From: Blautia sp. OF03-15BH
GTDB taxonomy: Bacteria > Bacillota > Clostridia > Lachnospirales > Lachnospiraceae
DNA length: 46,128 nucleotides
Direction of reading: 5' to 3'
Assembly: GCF_003463065.1 (NCBI RefSeq)
Contig: NZ_QSCM01000021.1
Coordinates: 1 to 46,128 of the forward strand
The position numbers and the translations under genes are program-made. Shown here one piece after another: positions 8,324 through 16,513 of the stretch. Below the pieces are notes generated by a model. It was not told the DNA's origin. It searched no databases and saw only the letters and a program-made list of their open reading frames with translations. Every line of letters begins with the position of its first letter. Position 1 is the first letter of the stretch.

Positions 8324-9156
8324 CAGCCCTTCACACTTCCTGCCACGATACCCTCAATGATGTAACGCTGACCGAAGAGATAAAGGATCATAACCGGCAG
8401 CATGGTCAGGACCAGACCTGCCATCATGGGCGCATAATCAGCGGACTTGGTAGTAAGGAAAGCATAAGTCATCAGCGGCAGGGTTTTTACCTCTTTCAGA
8501 GAAAGCAGGGTACTTGCCAGGATGTAGTCATTCCAGATGGAAAGGGCAACGAATACAACGTTTGTCATGGTGATGGGCTTCAGCAACGGGAAAATGATGC
8601 TGAAGAAAGTTCTCTCGGGAGAAGCACCATCGATGAGAGCCGCCTCATCCAGCTCCACCGGAACACCAGTGATAAAGCCGCTGTAAAGGAAGGTCGGGGA
8701 CGGAATGTTCAGTCCGATGTGAATGAAAGTTACCAGCCAGATGTTGTTGGTAAGTCCCAGTCCGGAACCGTACAGTTTTACCAGCGGGATCATGATTACC
8801 TGGAAGGGAACAACCATGGCCGCAATGAGGATCATATAAAAGGCTTTGGTGATCTTCCATTTTTTACGGGTGAGAACATAAGCGTTCATGGAACTTAACA
8901 CTACGCTGACACCAGTTGCGATCACACAGATCAGGATTGAATTCTTGAAAGAATTCAGGAAGTTCATCGTATTAAAAGCAGTCTCATAGTTTTCTGTATG
9001 AAGCACGTCCGGAAAACTGAACGGGTTTGCCACGAAATCCGGAGAAGTTTTAAAGCTGTTCAGGATAACCAGGAAAAACGGGATGATAAAAAATACAGCC
9101 AGTAACAGCACGATGATGAAAACGACGATGGTGTTTGATCTCTTTTTTGCTTCCAT
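8323..9156 (-). CDS. Sugar ABC transporter permease, MalG-type (CUT1)
   Basis: This 277-residue inner subunit of an oligosaccharide importer has six predicted membrane segments, the first at residues ~12-32. The cytoplasmic EAA loop, around ELDEAALIDGASPERTFFSIIFP, docks to the ATPase. The length and the C-terminal end (IVAGSVKG) are typical of MalG-like permeases. The start codon overlaps the stop of the partner permease (TAATG), a sign of tight co-translation. It works with the 9156-10031 permease and the 10282-11595 binding protein. No ATPase gene is present in the window; related transporters borrow a shared MsmX/MsmK-type ATPase. Confidence 0.94.
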   Translation of the reverse strand: MEAKKRSNTIVVFIIVLLLAVFFIIPFFLVILNSFKTSPDFVANPFSFPDVLHTENYETAFNTMNFLNSFKNSILICVIATGVSVVLSSMNAYVLTRKKWKITKAFYMILIAAMVVPFQVIMIPLVKLYGSGLGLTNNIWLVTFIHIGLNIPSPTFLYSGFITGVPVELDEAALIDGASPERTFFSIIFPLLKPITMTNVVFVALSIWNDYILASTLLSLKEVKTLPLMTYAFLTTKSADYAPMMAGLVLTMLPVMILYLFGQRYIIEGIVAGSVKG

Positions 9157-10031
9157 TATGCCTGCACCTCCCCTTTCTTGGATACGGATACCTGAACCAG
9201 AGAGATGATCGCAACGATAACGAACAGCACAAGAGCTTCTGCCTGGCCTTTGCCGTAATCAAAGTTGCTGAATGCAGTCTGGTAAATTTTCAGTGCTAAG
9301 AGCTCGGTGGACTTGAAGGGACCGCCGGCTGTCAGAGTCAGGTTCACGTCGAAGGACATGAATGCTCTGGAGATTGCCATAAATACACAGATGGTTACAG
9401 AGGAACGGATCATCGGGATCTTGATGTAGCGGAGAAGCTGTCTGCCGTTTGCTCCGTCGATCCTTGCAGCCTCCAGCATATCCTGCGATACGTTGGTCAG
9501 ACCTGCCACATAGATAACCATCAGATAACCGCTGAGCTGCCATACCGCAACGACGATCAATGCAATCAGAGCAGTTCCCGGGCTGGTCAGCCAAGATTTC
9601 TGGAAGAGTCCCCAGCCGGTCACAGCACCAACCTTGGTCAGTGCAAAGGAAAAAATGTAGTTCCAGATATAACCCATTACGACACCGCCGATCATGTTTG
9701 CGGCGAAGAAACAGGTACGGAAAAGTCCCTGCAGCTTGATCCCGTAGGTCAGAAGCAGTGCCAGGGCAAGTCCGAGTACATTACTGAATACTACAACAAA
9801 AAACACATAAACGAAGGTCTTCCAGAGAGAAGACAGGAACGTTTTATCTTTAAAAATTGCAACGTAATTGGTAAAGCCTACCAGATCGAAATCAGGGGAC
9901 AGACCATTCCAGTTGGTGAATGTCAGATAAATACCGTAGATCAGGGGGAGAACTACGATAGAAGCCCAGATCAGCATTGGCGGGATTACAAATTCGCAGA
10001 ATAACTTAATTTCATTTTTCTTCTTTTTCAT
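9156..10031 (-). CDS. Sugar ABC transporter permease, MalF-type (CUT1)
   Basis: This 291-residue membrane protein has six predicted helices (the first near residues 13-35) and the EAA loop in DMLEAARIDGANGRQLLRYIKIP. The periplasmic-type start of MalF-like proteins (YLTFTNWNG) is present. It forms the channel with the MalG-type partner encoded immediately downstream. The binding-protein gene lies 250 bases upstream, separated by a string of strong hairpins that probably lower permease expression relative to the binding protein. A good start ATG is present, but the Shine-Dalgarno sequence is only moderate (GGTAAGAG). Confidence 0.94.
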   Translation of the reverse strand: MKKKKNEIKLFCEFVIPPMLIWASIVVLPLIYGIYLTFTNWNGLSPDFDLVGFTNYVAIFKDKTFLSSLWKTFVYVFFVVVFSNVLGLALALLLTYGIKLQGLFRTCFFAANMIGGVVMGYIWNYIFSFALTKVGAVTGWGLFQKSWLTSPGTALIALIVVAVWQLSGYLMVIYVAGLTNVSQDMLEAARIDGANGRQLLRYIKIPMIRSSVTICVFMAISRAFMSFDVNLTLTAGGPFKSTELLALKIYQTAFSNFDYGKGQAEALVLFVIVAIISLVQVSVSKKGEVQA

Positions 10032-10086
10032 TGAACTCTTACCTCGAAATTGTAACGGTTGATGGGGAATCCATACCGAAAACCTC

Positions 10087-10209
10087 CCCTGTGCAAGGGA
10101 ACATCAGGCAAATCTGCGGGATTTGCACAGGGCATGCCTTCGGGATCTTTCAGAAGCCTGTGTGACGGCACACAATCATGAATGGAGATGACGAAGGTCA
10201 TCTCCATTC
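10087..10209 (-). other. Hairpin cluster between binding-protein and permease genes
   Basis: Three strong stems occupy this 250-base spacer. GAATGGAGATGAC (10180-10192) and GTCATCTCCATTC (10197-10209) form a perfect 13-bp stem with a 4-base loop. TGTGTG/CACACA (10159-10164/10169-10174) forms a second. CCCTGTGCAA/TTGCACAGGG (10087-10096/10123-10132) forms a third, which competes with GCAAATC/GATTTGC (10108-10114/10120-10126). No U run follows, so they are likely mRNA 3'-end stabilisers and partial terminators that keep binding-protein mRNA in excess. Confidence 0.6.
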
Positions 10210-10281
10210 CATTGGTTTGTCAAACGACTTCGTTGTCTTTTACGCTGCAGGCAGCTTTGTACTTCTGCAGACATTCGGATG

Positions 10282-11595
10282 TTACTGTGCCTGCCAGTAA
10301 GCCTGGATTGCATCAGCAGCTGCATCTCTGTCCATCTGACCTGTCAGATACTGCTGCATAACCGCACCATTCTCACTCCAGAAATCGGACGGAAGCAGTG
10401 CGCTGAATGCGTAGGTGCTCTGTACTTTACCGTCAGCAACATAAGCCTGGGTTACGTTTGCCAGCGGGCTTGCAACGGTTACATCCACATTCTTGAACGG
10501 AAGAGCAATGCTCAGGGCATCAGACATATCCTGTGCTCTCTCAATGGTCAGGTACTCAACGAGTTTCTTACCTGCTGCCTGCTGTGCCTCATCATTCTGG
10601 CTTCCATCTACACAGTAACCTTTTGCCGGGAATACAGCAAGCTCCTGGTTTACTGCATCATCTGCGGAAGCAGTCAGCGGGCAGGGCATAATGCCGTACT
10701 CGTCATCTGCATTTGCAACGGACTCAAGGTAGGACCATCCCCAGTCACCCATGAACCACATAGCTACATCACCTTTTGCCATAGCCTGGCCGTCCAGCTC
10801 GGTATTTCCAACCAGAGGATCGTTTGCATTGTAGTTGTATTTAGCGATGATATCGAATGTATCCATAACACCGTTCCATGCATCGTTGGTCTTCAGCTCG
10901 GCGGAACCGTCTTTCACGCTGTCGATGAAAGCTTTCTGAGCTTCCTCATCACCCTGGATTCCGTTGAATACCTGGCTCAGGAAATGAGATCCGAGAGACC
11001 AGTCAACGCCGGTGAACATGATCGGGGAAACGCCGCCGTCCTGGATCTTCTGGCACAGGGCATCCAGATCTGCATTGCTCTTGATGGTGGAAGGATCGAA
11101 CTCCTCGCCGGTTGCTTTCTCGATGGTGGTCTTGTTGTAGATGAGACCCATGGACTGTACGGAGTTCGGTACGCCGTAAACGCTGCCGTTCTCATCCTTG
11201 AAGATAGCCAGGTTGCTGTCATCTACCTGATCCTTGATCCAGGAATCGTCGCCGTCCAGATCATAAGCTGCCATATTTGCAATGTTCTCACGGATATCAA
11301 CAGCATCCATCAGAGAAACGGTGGGAGCCTCACCACTTGCATACAGAGTCATCCATTTCTGTTTCTCACTGCTGTCGTAAGCGATGTAGTTTACGGTGAT
11401 GTCCGGATTTGCTTCCATGAAATCTGCACAGAATTTCTCGAAATCATCATCATGTCCCGGTACGGTGGTGTACAGAGAAATCTCTACCTTGTCATCTGCT
11501 TTTGCATTGATGCCGTTCATGGCCGGAACGGATGCAACCATGGCAACTGCCAGTGCGCCAGTTAAAATTTTAGAAGCTACTACGTGTTTTTTCAT
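10282..11595 (-). CDS. Extracellular sugar-binding protein of CUT1 ABC transporter
   Basis: This 437-residue protein of the MalE-like binding-protein family (SBP_bac_1) captures oligosaccharides outside the cell and hands them to the two permeases. It starts with a positively charged, hydrophobic signal sequence (residues 1-~33) ending in an AKADD-type cleavage site. Remarkably there is no lipobox cysteine near the cleavage site, although most Gram-positive binding proteins are lipoproteins. The mature protein has the acidic, aromatic-rich character of this family. The ATG is preceded by AAGGAGG at good spacing. It is the first gene of the operon; the promoter region upstream has an operator-like dyad (11695-11706). 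Xylo-, arabino- or manno-oligosaccharides are plausible ligands from the neighbouring hydrolases; this is inference. Confidence 0.92.
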   Translation of the reverse strand: MKKHVVASKILTGALAVAMVASVPAMNGINAKADDKVEISLYTTVPGHDDDFEKFCADFMEANPDITVNYIAYDSSEKQKWMTLYASGEAPTVSLMDAVDIRENIANMAAYDLDGDDSWIKDQVDDSNLAIFKDENGSVYGVPNSVQSMGLIYNKTTIEKATGEEFDPSTIKSNADLDALCQKIQDGGVSPIMFTGVDWSLGSHFLSQVFNGIQGDEEAQKAFIDSVKDGSAELKTNDAWNGVMDTFDIIAKYNYNANDPLVGNTELDGQAMAKGDVAMWFMGDWGWSYLESVANADDEYGIMPCPLTASADDAVNQELAVFPAKGYCVDGSQNDEAQQAAGKKLVEYLTIERAQDMSDALSIALPFKNVDVTVASPLANVTQAYVADGKVQSTYAFSALLPSDFWSENGAVMQQYLTGQMDRDAAADAIQAYWQAQ

Positions 11596-11650
11596 TGCTT
11601 CATCCTCCTTAAAATTCTCCCGGTTCCCTAATACCGGGGGGTCTATATTT

Positions 11651-11668
11651 ATCCACGTGATCGTGGAT
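11651..11668 (-). other. Stem-loop in the 5' leader of the binding-protein mRNA
   Basis: ATCCACG (11651-11657) and CGTGGAT (11662-11668) form a perfect 7-bp stem with a 4-base loop about 55 bases before the start codon. It could stabilise the leader or act as a second dyad for a regulator. Confidence 0.35.
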
Positions 11669-11694
11669 GAAATATCTGTTTCATAAAATCTCGA

Positions 11695-11717
11695 GAAATC
11701 GTTTTCCCGTTCGTCAA
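11695..11717 (-). promoter_or_regulatory. Operator and -35 region of the binding-protein operon
   Basis: On the - strand a TTGACG -35 candidate (11712-11717) is followed by GAAAACGATTTC (11695-11706), a CG-centred dyad of LacI/CcpA type lying where the spacer of the promoter would be. A clear -10 at 17-18 bp is not seen, so the exact promoter is uncertain. The lacI gene ends only ~30 bases upstream; a weak 5-bp hairpin (11726-11741), with the lacI stop codon in its loop, lies between. Confidence 0.5.
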
Positions 11718-11733
11718 AACTGAATGGCAGCTA

Positions 11734-12735
11734 TCACTGCCAAAGTTTTCTGGTCGAATTTCTCCGAACCAGCTGATAAGGGAAGTAAAGTTTCTTTTTC
11801 TCATCAGCATCTTCTCCGAAAAGTGCTTCGTAGAACATTTCGCCCTGCTGGAACATCCGAACAGTAGAAAGAGGCGGATCAAAAATATCTGCCACAGAAT
11901 CATCGACACCGAAAACAGAAATATCTTCAGGTACCCGGATATTCAATGATTTCAGATAACGGATCACGCCGATGGCGATGATATCCGAACCGGTGATGAC
12001 CGCAGTTGGAAGGTCTCTGCTGTTTTCATAGATGGCCTTCATTCCCTCCATACCGCTCTCAGTACTAAAACTTCCCTGATAGATGTAAGAATCGGGGATC
12101 TCCAGTCCTGCATCCTTCATGGCATCCTGATATCCCTTCAATCTCAGCTGACCATTGGTATAGTCCTCTGCGTTTCCTCCTACATAAGCGATCCGCTTAT
12201 GCCCATCGCCCACGAGAAATTCTGTGACATCTCTGGAAACGCTGTAGCTGTCAACGGTCACTGTCGTGAATTCACAGTCCTCTCCAGAAAGTCCCTGGTT
12301 TCCAAGAACTACCGGGCACGGAAATTCATGAAGTTTTTTCAGAATCTCATCTGTCAGATGAATACCCTGAAAGATCAGGCCGTCAATATTCCGTTCCAAC
12401 ATCCGATCCATAAGAACGAGTGCTTTCTTATTGTCAAAATCATAATCGCAGGCAATGACAACCTTGTTATGCTTCATGCAGATATCACTGATCTGCTTTA
12501 AATGGATCGCCGTGATCGGGTTCCTCAGATCCGCTTCCAGAACTGCCACCAGATGTGTATTCTTGGTGACCAGACTTCTGGCCTCTGCATTGGGTACGTA
12601 ATGATACTTCTCAATACTTCTCATAACCCGGTGCTTTAACTCGTCACTTACAGCTTTTGAACCGTTCATAACCCTGGAGACCGTGGAAACGGAAACCTTC
12701 GCGTCTGCGGCAATGTCTTTGATTGTAACCTCCAA
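11734..12735 (-). CDS. LacI-family transcriptional regulator
   Basis: This 333-residue repressor has an N-terminal LacI helix-turn-helix (VTIKDIAADAKVSVSTVSRVMNG, residues ~3-25) and a periplasmic-binding-like ligand domain. The start chosen is TTG at 12733-12735, with AAAGGAG nine bases upstream. An in-frame ATG 60 codons earlier would add a non-family tail and lies upstream of the main promoter. The chosen form has the length usual for the family. It sits directly upstream of the sugar-uptake operon in the same direction and is the likely regulator of that operon. A dyad just after its own -10 (12755-12768) suggests it controls itself. The ligand is unknown and is expected to be a sugar or oligosaccharide from the imported glycan. 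Confidence 0.92.
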   Translation of the reverse strand: MEVTIKDIAADAKVSVSTVSRVMNGSKAVSDELKHRVMRSIEKYHYVPNAEARSLVTKNTHLVAVLEADLRNPITAIHLKQISDICMKHNKVVIACDYDFDNKKALVLMDRMLERNIDGLIFQGIHLTDEILKKLHEFPCPVVLGNQGLSGEDCEFTTVTVDSYSVSRDVTEFLVGDGHKRIAYVGGNAEDYTNGQLRLKGYQDAMKDAGLEIPDSYIYQGSFSTESGMEGMKAIYENSRDLPTAVITGSDIIAIGVIRYLKSLNIRVPEDISVFGVDDSVADIFDPPLSTVRMFQQGEMFYEALFGEDADEKKKLYFPYQLVRRNSTRKLWQ

Positions 12736-12754
12736 TGGTTCTGGCTCCTTTCTG

Positions 12755-12807
12755 TGATAACGTTTTCCTACATCAAGGATAGTAGCATATCCTATATAAA
12801 AATTCAA
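12755..12807 (-). promoter_or_regulatory. Promoter and autoregulatory operator of lacI
   Basis: On the - strand TTGAAT (12802-12807) and TACTAT (12779-12784) are spaced by exactly 17 bp. GGAAAACGTTATCA (12755-12768) follows directly downstream. It shares the GGAAAACG core with the sites at 11694-11707 and 16489-16502 and matches 13 of 14 positions of the CcpA cre consensus as I recall it (TGWAANCGNTNWCA). Confidence 0.6.
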
Positions 12808-12846
12808 TACGTTTTTTCTTCTTTTCCGTTGTTTTGGCGTTTCTTC

Positions 12847-12870
12847 ACAAAACAGCACTGTCTGTTTTGT
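12847..12870. promoter_or_regulatory. Second dyad upstream of lacI, overlapping a possible distal promoter
   Basis: ACAAAACAG (12847-12855) and CTGTTTTGT (12862-12870) are a perfect 9-bp inverted repeat. On the - strand it overlaps TACAAA, which lies 17 bp after a TTGACT, so a second upstream lacI promoter with its own operator is possible. Confidence 0.4.
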
Positions 12871-12948
12871 ACAAAAACACAATATAAGAGTCAAAAATAC
12901 GAAGTGAGTCACCAAAACTTCTTCGTTCCAGACTTGACCAATAAAAAA

Positions 12949-12968
12949 GAGACCTCCGAAAAGGTCTC
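12949..12968. terminator. Bidirectional Rho-independent terminator
   Basis: GAGACCT (12949-12955) and AGGTCTC (12962-12968) form a 7-bp stem with a 6-base loop, flanked by A runs on one side and a GAAAAAA stretch on the other, giving U runs on both strands. On the - strand it ends the ThrE-like gene pair just before the lacI promoter. Confidence 0.75.
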
Positions 12969-12992
12969 GAAAAAATTACTTATTTTCTGTTT

Positions 12993-13460
12993 TCAGGAAA
13001 ATTTTCCTGATTTCCGCTTTCTGTTTTCCAGAAAAGAAAAACAGCTTTGCGGAATCTCAAAACCGAGAAGGATCCCTCCTACAATGGCAACTGCAAACTT
13101 GATAGAGGTCAATCCCTTGGCGGCCGCCAGATCCCAGTCGCTTCCCACCAGGGCCTGTGCCGTCTGATAGATCCCCATTCCCGGTACCAGCGGGAAGATC
13201 CCCGGGATCAGAAACATGGTGACCGGACATTTTTTCCGGACTGCAAAGATCCGTGAAAGGAACACCACGGTAAAAGCGCCGGCACAGACAGGGCCCATAA
13301 GAGAATCCACATGAAGCTCCAGTGCCCGGTAGACCAGCCATCCGGCTCCTCCTGCGATCCCTCCGCAGAAATAATACTGCCGTGGCACATGAAACATCAG
13401 TGCAAAGGCCATGGTTCCGACAGCTGCTGCAATGACTTCTTCGATCAGACGCAAAATCAT
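12993..13460 (-). CDS. ThrE-like threonine/serine exporter, small C-terminal subunit
   Basis: This 155-residue membrane protein of the ThrE_2 (DUF3815) family has four to five hydrophobic helices and the conserved segment FLIPGIFPLVPGMGIYQT. In many Firmicutes the ThrE exporter is split into two genes and this is the shorter half. The start at 13458-13460 has AGGAGG nearby and overlaps the stop of the partner gene (ATGA, 4 bp). A start 8 codons earlier is less likely. The pair probably exports small amino acids; substrate specificity is not visible in the sequence. Confidence 0.88.
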   Translation of the reverse strand: MILRLIEEVIAAAVGTMAFALMFHVPRQYYFCGGIAGGAGWLVYRALELHVDSLMGPVCAGAFTVVFLSRIFAVRKKCPVTMFLIPGIFPLVPGMGIYQTAQALVGSDWDLAAAKGLTSIKFAVAIVGGILLGFEIPQSCFSFLENRKRKSGKFS

Positions 13461-14230
13461 AAGCTTCCTCCTATCCCGCACCACATCATCACAAGACCAA
13501 CACCCAGGGCAATGCTGAAGATCACGATCATAGTGTCCAGAAGCCTTACGGAGCCGGAAATATAGTCCTGATCGGCAAAATCCCGGATCGAGTTGGTAAA
13601 AGCCACTCCCGGGATCAGCGGAAGCAGTGCCCCTACGGACATCAGATCCAGATGATGTCCAAACCCGATCCGGTAAAACAGAAGGGTCAGTGCCATGACC
13701 AGAGCGCCTCCGCTGGCATTGGCTGCGATCTTGGATAGCCGCCCCCGGACCACGTCCAGCACATAAATATAAAGGATCAGTCCTGCCAGAAAAGCAGCAA
13801 GAGAATCCAGTATGTCTCCTCCGAAAAGGAAACAGAAGGCGCCGCTGCCGATACCGGCTGCCAGAATCTGGTGCCAGCCCGGCTTTTGCGGCATTTTCTC
13901 AATTTCTTTCAGTTTTTCCAGAGCCTCCTCCGGTGTGAAAAATCCCAGCTCGATCTCACGCGACAGTCCGTTTACCGCATCAATCCGGTCCAGTCTGGCC
14001 CCGGCGAGCGGAATATGGCGCACCCGCACCTGATGATTGCTCCCAGCCACCTCTGAGGTGAGAAAAATACCATTGCTCAGCACAAAGGTGCTGACGTTTT
14101 CCAGCTCATAGGCACAGGCGATCCGCCGCATCGTCTCATCCACACGCGAGATCTCCGCGCCGCTCCGAAGAAGGATATCGCCGGCCATACCGGCCACCTC
14201 AAAGATCCGTTCTCTTTCTTTTTCTCCCAT
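13457..14230 (-). CDS. ThrE-like threonine/serine exporter, large N-terminal subunit
   Basis: This 257-residue protein of the ThrE/DUF1212 family has a cytoplasmic N-terminal domain (~1-115; RSGAEISRVDETMRRIA is the conserved motif), which in this family is related to proteases or regulatory folds. About five membrane helices follow, with LIPGVAFTNSIRDF. It forms the exporter together with the protein encoded by the overlapping downstream gene. The GH13 gene upstream ends only 39 bases away on the same strand, so read-through from it is possible. The export role is from family knowledge, not from anything specific seen here. Confidence 0.88.
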   Translation of the reverse strand: MGEKERERIFEVAGMAGDILLRSGAEISRVDETMRRIACAYELENVSTFVLSNGIFLTSEVAGSNHQVRVRHIPLAGARLDRIDAVNGLSREIELGFFTPEEALEKLKEIEKMPQKPGWHQILAAGIGSGAFCFLFGGDILDSLAAFLAGLILYIYVLDVVRGRLSKIAANASGGALVMALTLLFYRIGFGHHLDLMSVGALLPLIPGVAFTNSIRDFADQDYISGSVRLLDTMIVIFSIALGVGLVMMWCGIGGSL

Positions 14231-14269
14231 CTTCCCCCCATAGTCATACCCTTGAACGATTCTGGTTCT

Positions 14270-16396
14270 TTAAGAAAGCTCCTGCTTTTCTTCTTCCGGC
14301 ACCACTTCCACCAGAACCACAGCAGAAGCAGCAGGAAGGGTCAGCGTCAGTTCCCCGCCTTCCGCAAAGTACTCTTCCGGCTCTGTCGTATAGCCACAAC
14401 TGCCGGTAAGCATGACTCTTCTGAGCCGATTTTCGGAACAGACACCCGCCTGCCATACCGGCAGCATGAAGGTCTTCTCACACTCTCCGTTATGAAAAGC
14501 CACGATGACACGTTCTTTCTCATCAAAACGTCCATACGAGATCACGTTATGCTCTCCGTGCAGAAATTTCAGAGAACCATGACTCAGAACCGGATATTTC
14601 TTGTGGATCCGGATCATTTCCCGGTGAAACTCAATGAGTTCCAGGTTTTCTCTTCCCCAGGGATATGTTCTCCGGTTGTCCGGATCTGTGAAGCCGCAGA
14701 GTCCGGCCTCATCTCCGTAATAAAGCGTTGGTGCTCCCGGCCAGGTCATCTGCATGACCACAGCTTCACGCATTACTGCCACATTGACCTGCTCTTCCGC
14801 TGCATGATGACCAAGCTGTGCCACTCTTCCCACACGGTGGTTGGTCCTGGTCAGGAAACGGGAGTGGTCATGGTTGGACAGTTCGTTCATGGCAACCTGA
14901 AGAGACGGCGCCATAAAACTGCTCATATGGTGGCTCATGGCTCCTATAAAGGACTCGTGATTTCCCAGAAGATCCCCGCGGAACTCGTCACTGTGCTTCT
15001 CCATACCGGTAAAGAACCAGGTCAGCGGTTCCATAAAGGCATCATAGTTCATCACCGTATCCCACTGGTCTCCCTGGAGCCAGGAACGGGCCTCTCCGTA
15101 ATGCTCCGCCAGAATGATGGCATCGGGATTGGCTTCCTTTACGTTTTTCCGGAATTCCTTCCAGAACTCATGGTTGTACTCGTTGCTGAATCCAAGATCT
15201 GCTGCCACATCCAGCCGCCAGCCATCGACATTGTAGGGCGGAGACACCCATTTTCTTCCGACATTCATAATGTACTCTACAAGCTTCGGTGAATTTTCAT
15301 AATTCAGCTTCGGCAAAGTCTCGTGTCCCCACCAGCCGTCGTAATAAGGATTATACGGCCAGCTGTGTTCATTGTTAAATTTGAAGAAGCTGCGGTAAGG
15401 GCTGTCTGCAGATACATAAGCCCCCTTTTCATACCCCGGCTGGTTCTCGTAGATCCTCTCACGGTCCAGCCATTTATTGAAGGAACCGCAATGGTTGAAC
15501 ACACCGTCCAGGATCACCTTCATTCCCCGCTTATGGGCTTCTGCCACAAGATCGGCCAGAAGCTGATTGCTGGCTTTCAGGTTTTCCGGATCCGTCACAC
15601 GGCGGATATACTTGGAGGCGTGCGTGTTGTCATTATCCCAGGGTGCCAGACATTCTCCTCCGTCATTGACGATCTTGCCAAGATGCGGGTCTACGGAATC
15701 GTAGTCCTGAATATCATACTTATGGTTGGAGGGAGAGACAAAGATCGGGTTGAAATAGATCACATCCACACCAAGCTTCTCCAGGTAGTCCATCTTGTCC
15801 AGAACACCCTGAAGATCTCCTCCGTAAAATTCCCGGATCCCCATAAACTCCGGATATTTATACCAGTCCCGGACGCGTGAGGCTCCGTCTCCGATGTAAT
15901 AATACTCCCGGTCCTCCACATCGTTCGTCGAGTCTCCATTATAAAAACGGTCCGTATAGATCTGATACATCACCGCACCTTTTGCCCAGTCCGGTGTCTT
16001 AAAGCCCGGCGCAATGGCAAAGCTGTAATACTCCTGCAGATCTCTTGAAACACCTCTTTTATTGTAAAAACAGCTGATCTTTCCAGCGCAGACCTCAAAA
16101 TAATAACGGAAGATCTCCTCCGTCATCTCTACCTTTACCGTATAATAATCAAAACGGTCCACCGTTTTCTCATAGTCCATCAACAGCTTTCTGGAACCGC
16201 TGATCAGGAAAACGCGGTCCACATTATTGAGACCGGTCCGGAAGCGGATCGTTACCGTTTCCCCTGGCATGGGCTCCATAGGCTCCACATAATTGGCCGT
16301 CTCATCGCTGAATAAGGCATGCGGCTGAAAAACAGGCTGCATGGTCATCATATACCTCTGCACCTTCTGTAAATAATTGATCTTTTCCAGATTCAT
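14270..16396 (-). CDS. GH13 alpha-amylase-family enzyme (neopullulanase / cyclomaltodextrinase-like)
   Basis: This 708-residue enzyme acts on alpha-glucans such as maltodextrins. An N-terminal beta domain (~1-130) is of the kind found in intracellular neopullulanases. A (beta/alpha)8 barrel begins near VMYQIYTDRFYNGD, with catalytic residues D396 (GWRLDVA), E431 (LAEHYGE) and D510 (NHDHSR) and the region I motif DGVFNH; a C-terminal beta domain follows. No signal peptide is present, so it degrades imported maltodextrins or cyclodextrins, or internal glycogen. It has its own promoter (16426-16454) and two operator-like dyads further upstream, one with the same core as the sugar-uptake operon. 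Confidence 0.92.
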   Translation of the reverse strand: MNLEKINYLQKVQRYMMTMQPVFQPHALFSDETANYVEPMEPMPGETVTIRFRTGLNNVDRVFLISGSRKLLMDYEKTVDRFDYYTVKVEMTEEIFRYYFEVCAGKISCFYNKRGVSRDLQEYYSFAIAPGFKTPDWAKGAVMYQIYTDRFYNGDSTNDVEDREYYYIGDGASRVRDWYKYPEFMGIREFYGGDLQGVLDKMDYLEKLGVDVIYFNPIFVSPSNHKYDIQDYDSVDPHLGKIVNDGGECLAPWDNDNTHASKYIRRVTDPENLKASNQLLADLVAEAHKRGMKVILDGVFNHCGSFNKWLDRERIYENQPGYEKGAYVSADSPYRSFFKFNNEHSWPYNPYYDGWWGHETLPKLNYENSPKLVEYIMNVGRKWVSPPYNVDGWRLDVAADLGFSNEYNHEFWKEFRKNVKEANPDAIILAEHYGEARSWLQGDQWDTVMNYDAFMEPLTWFFTGMEKHSDEFRGDLLGNHESFIGAMSHHMSSFMAPSLQVAMNELSNHDHSRFLTRTNHRVGRVAQLGHHAAEEQVNVAVMREAVVMQMTWPGAPTLYYGDEAGLCGFTDPDNRRTYPWGRENLELIEFHREMIRIHKKYPVLSHGSLKFLHGEHNVISYGRFDEKERVIVAFHNGECEKTFMLPVWQAGVCSENRLRRVMLTGSCGYTTEPEEYFAEGGELTLTLPAASAVVLVEVVPEEEKQELS

Positions 16397-16425
16397 GGCT
16401 GCATTCCCCTTTCTTTCCTTGTACT

Positions 16426-16454
16426 ATTCTATACCATCCCACCTGTTTACACAA
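16426..16454 (-). promoter_or_regulatory. Promoter of the GH13 gene
   Basis: On the - strand TTGTGT (16449-16454) and TAGAAT (16426-16431) are separated by exactly 17 bp. The start codon lies about 25 bases past the expected transcription start, with AAAGGGG between. Confidence 0.55.
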
Positions 16455-16456
16455 CC

Positions 16457-16502
16457 GGAAAATGATTTCCTTCCTGAGAAACACGGGAAGAAACCGTTTT
16501 CC
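16457..16502. promoter_or_regulatory. Two operator-like dyads upstream of the GH13 promoter
   Basis: GGAAAATGATTTCC (16457-16470) has 5-base arms, and AGAAACCGTTTTCC (16489-16502) reads GGAAAACGGTTTCT on the - strand, sharing the core of the lacI and binding-protein sites. They lie upstream of the -35, a placement often seen for CcpA sites that activate or fine-tune a promoter. Confidence 0.45.
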
Positions 16503-16513
16503 TGACAGAAACG

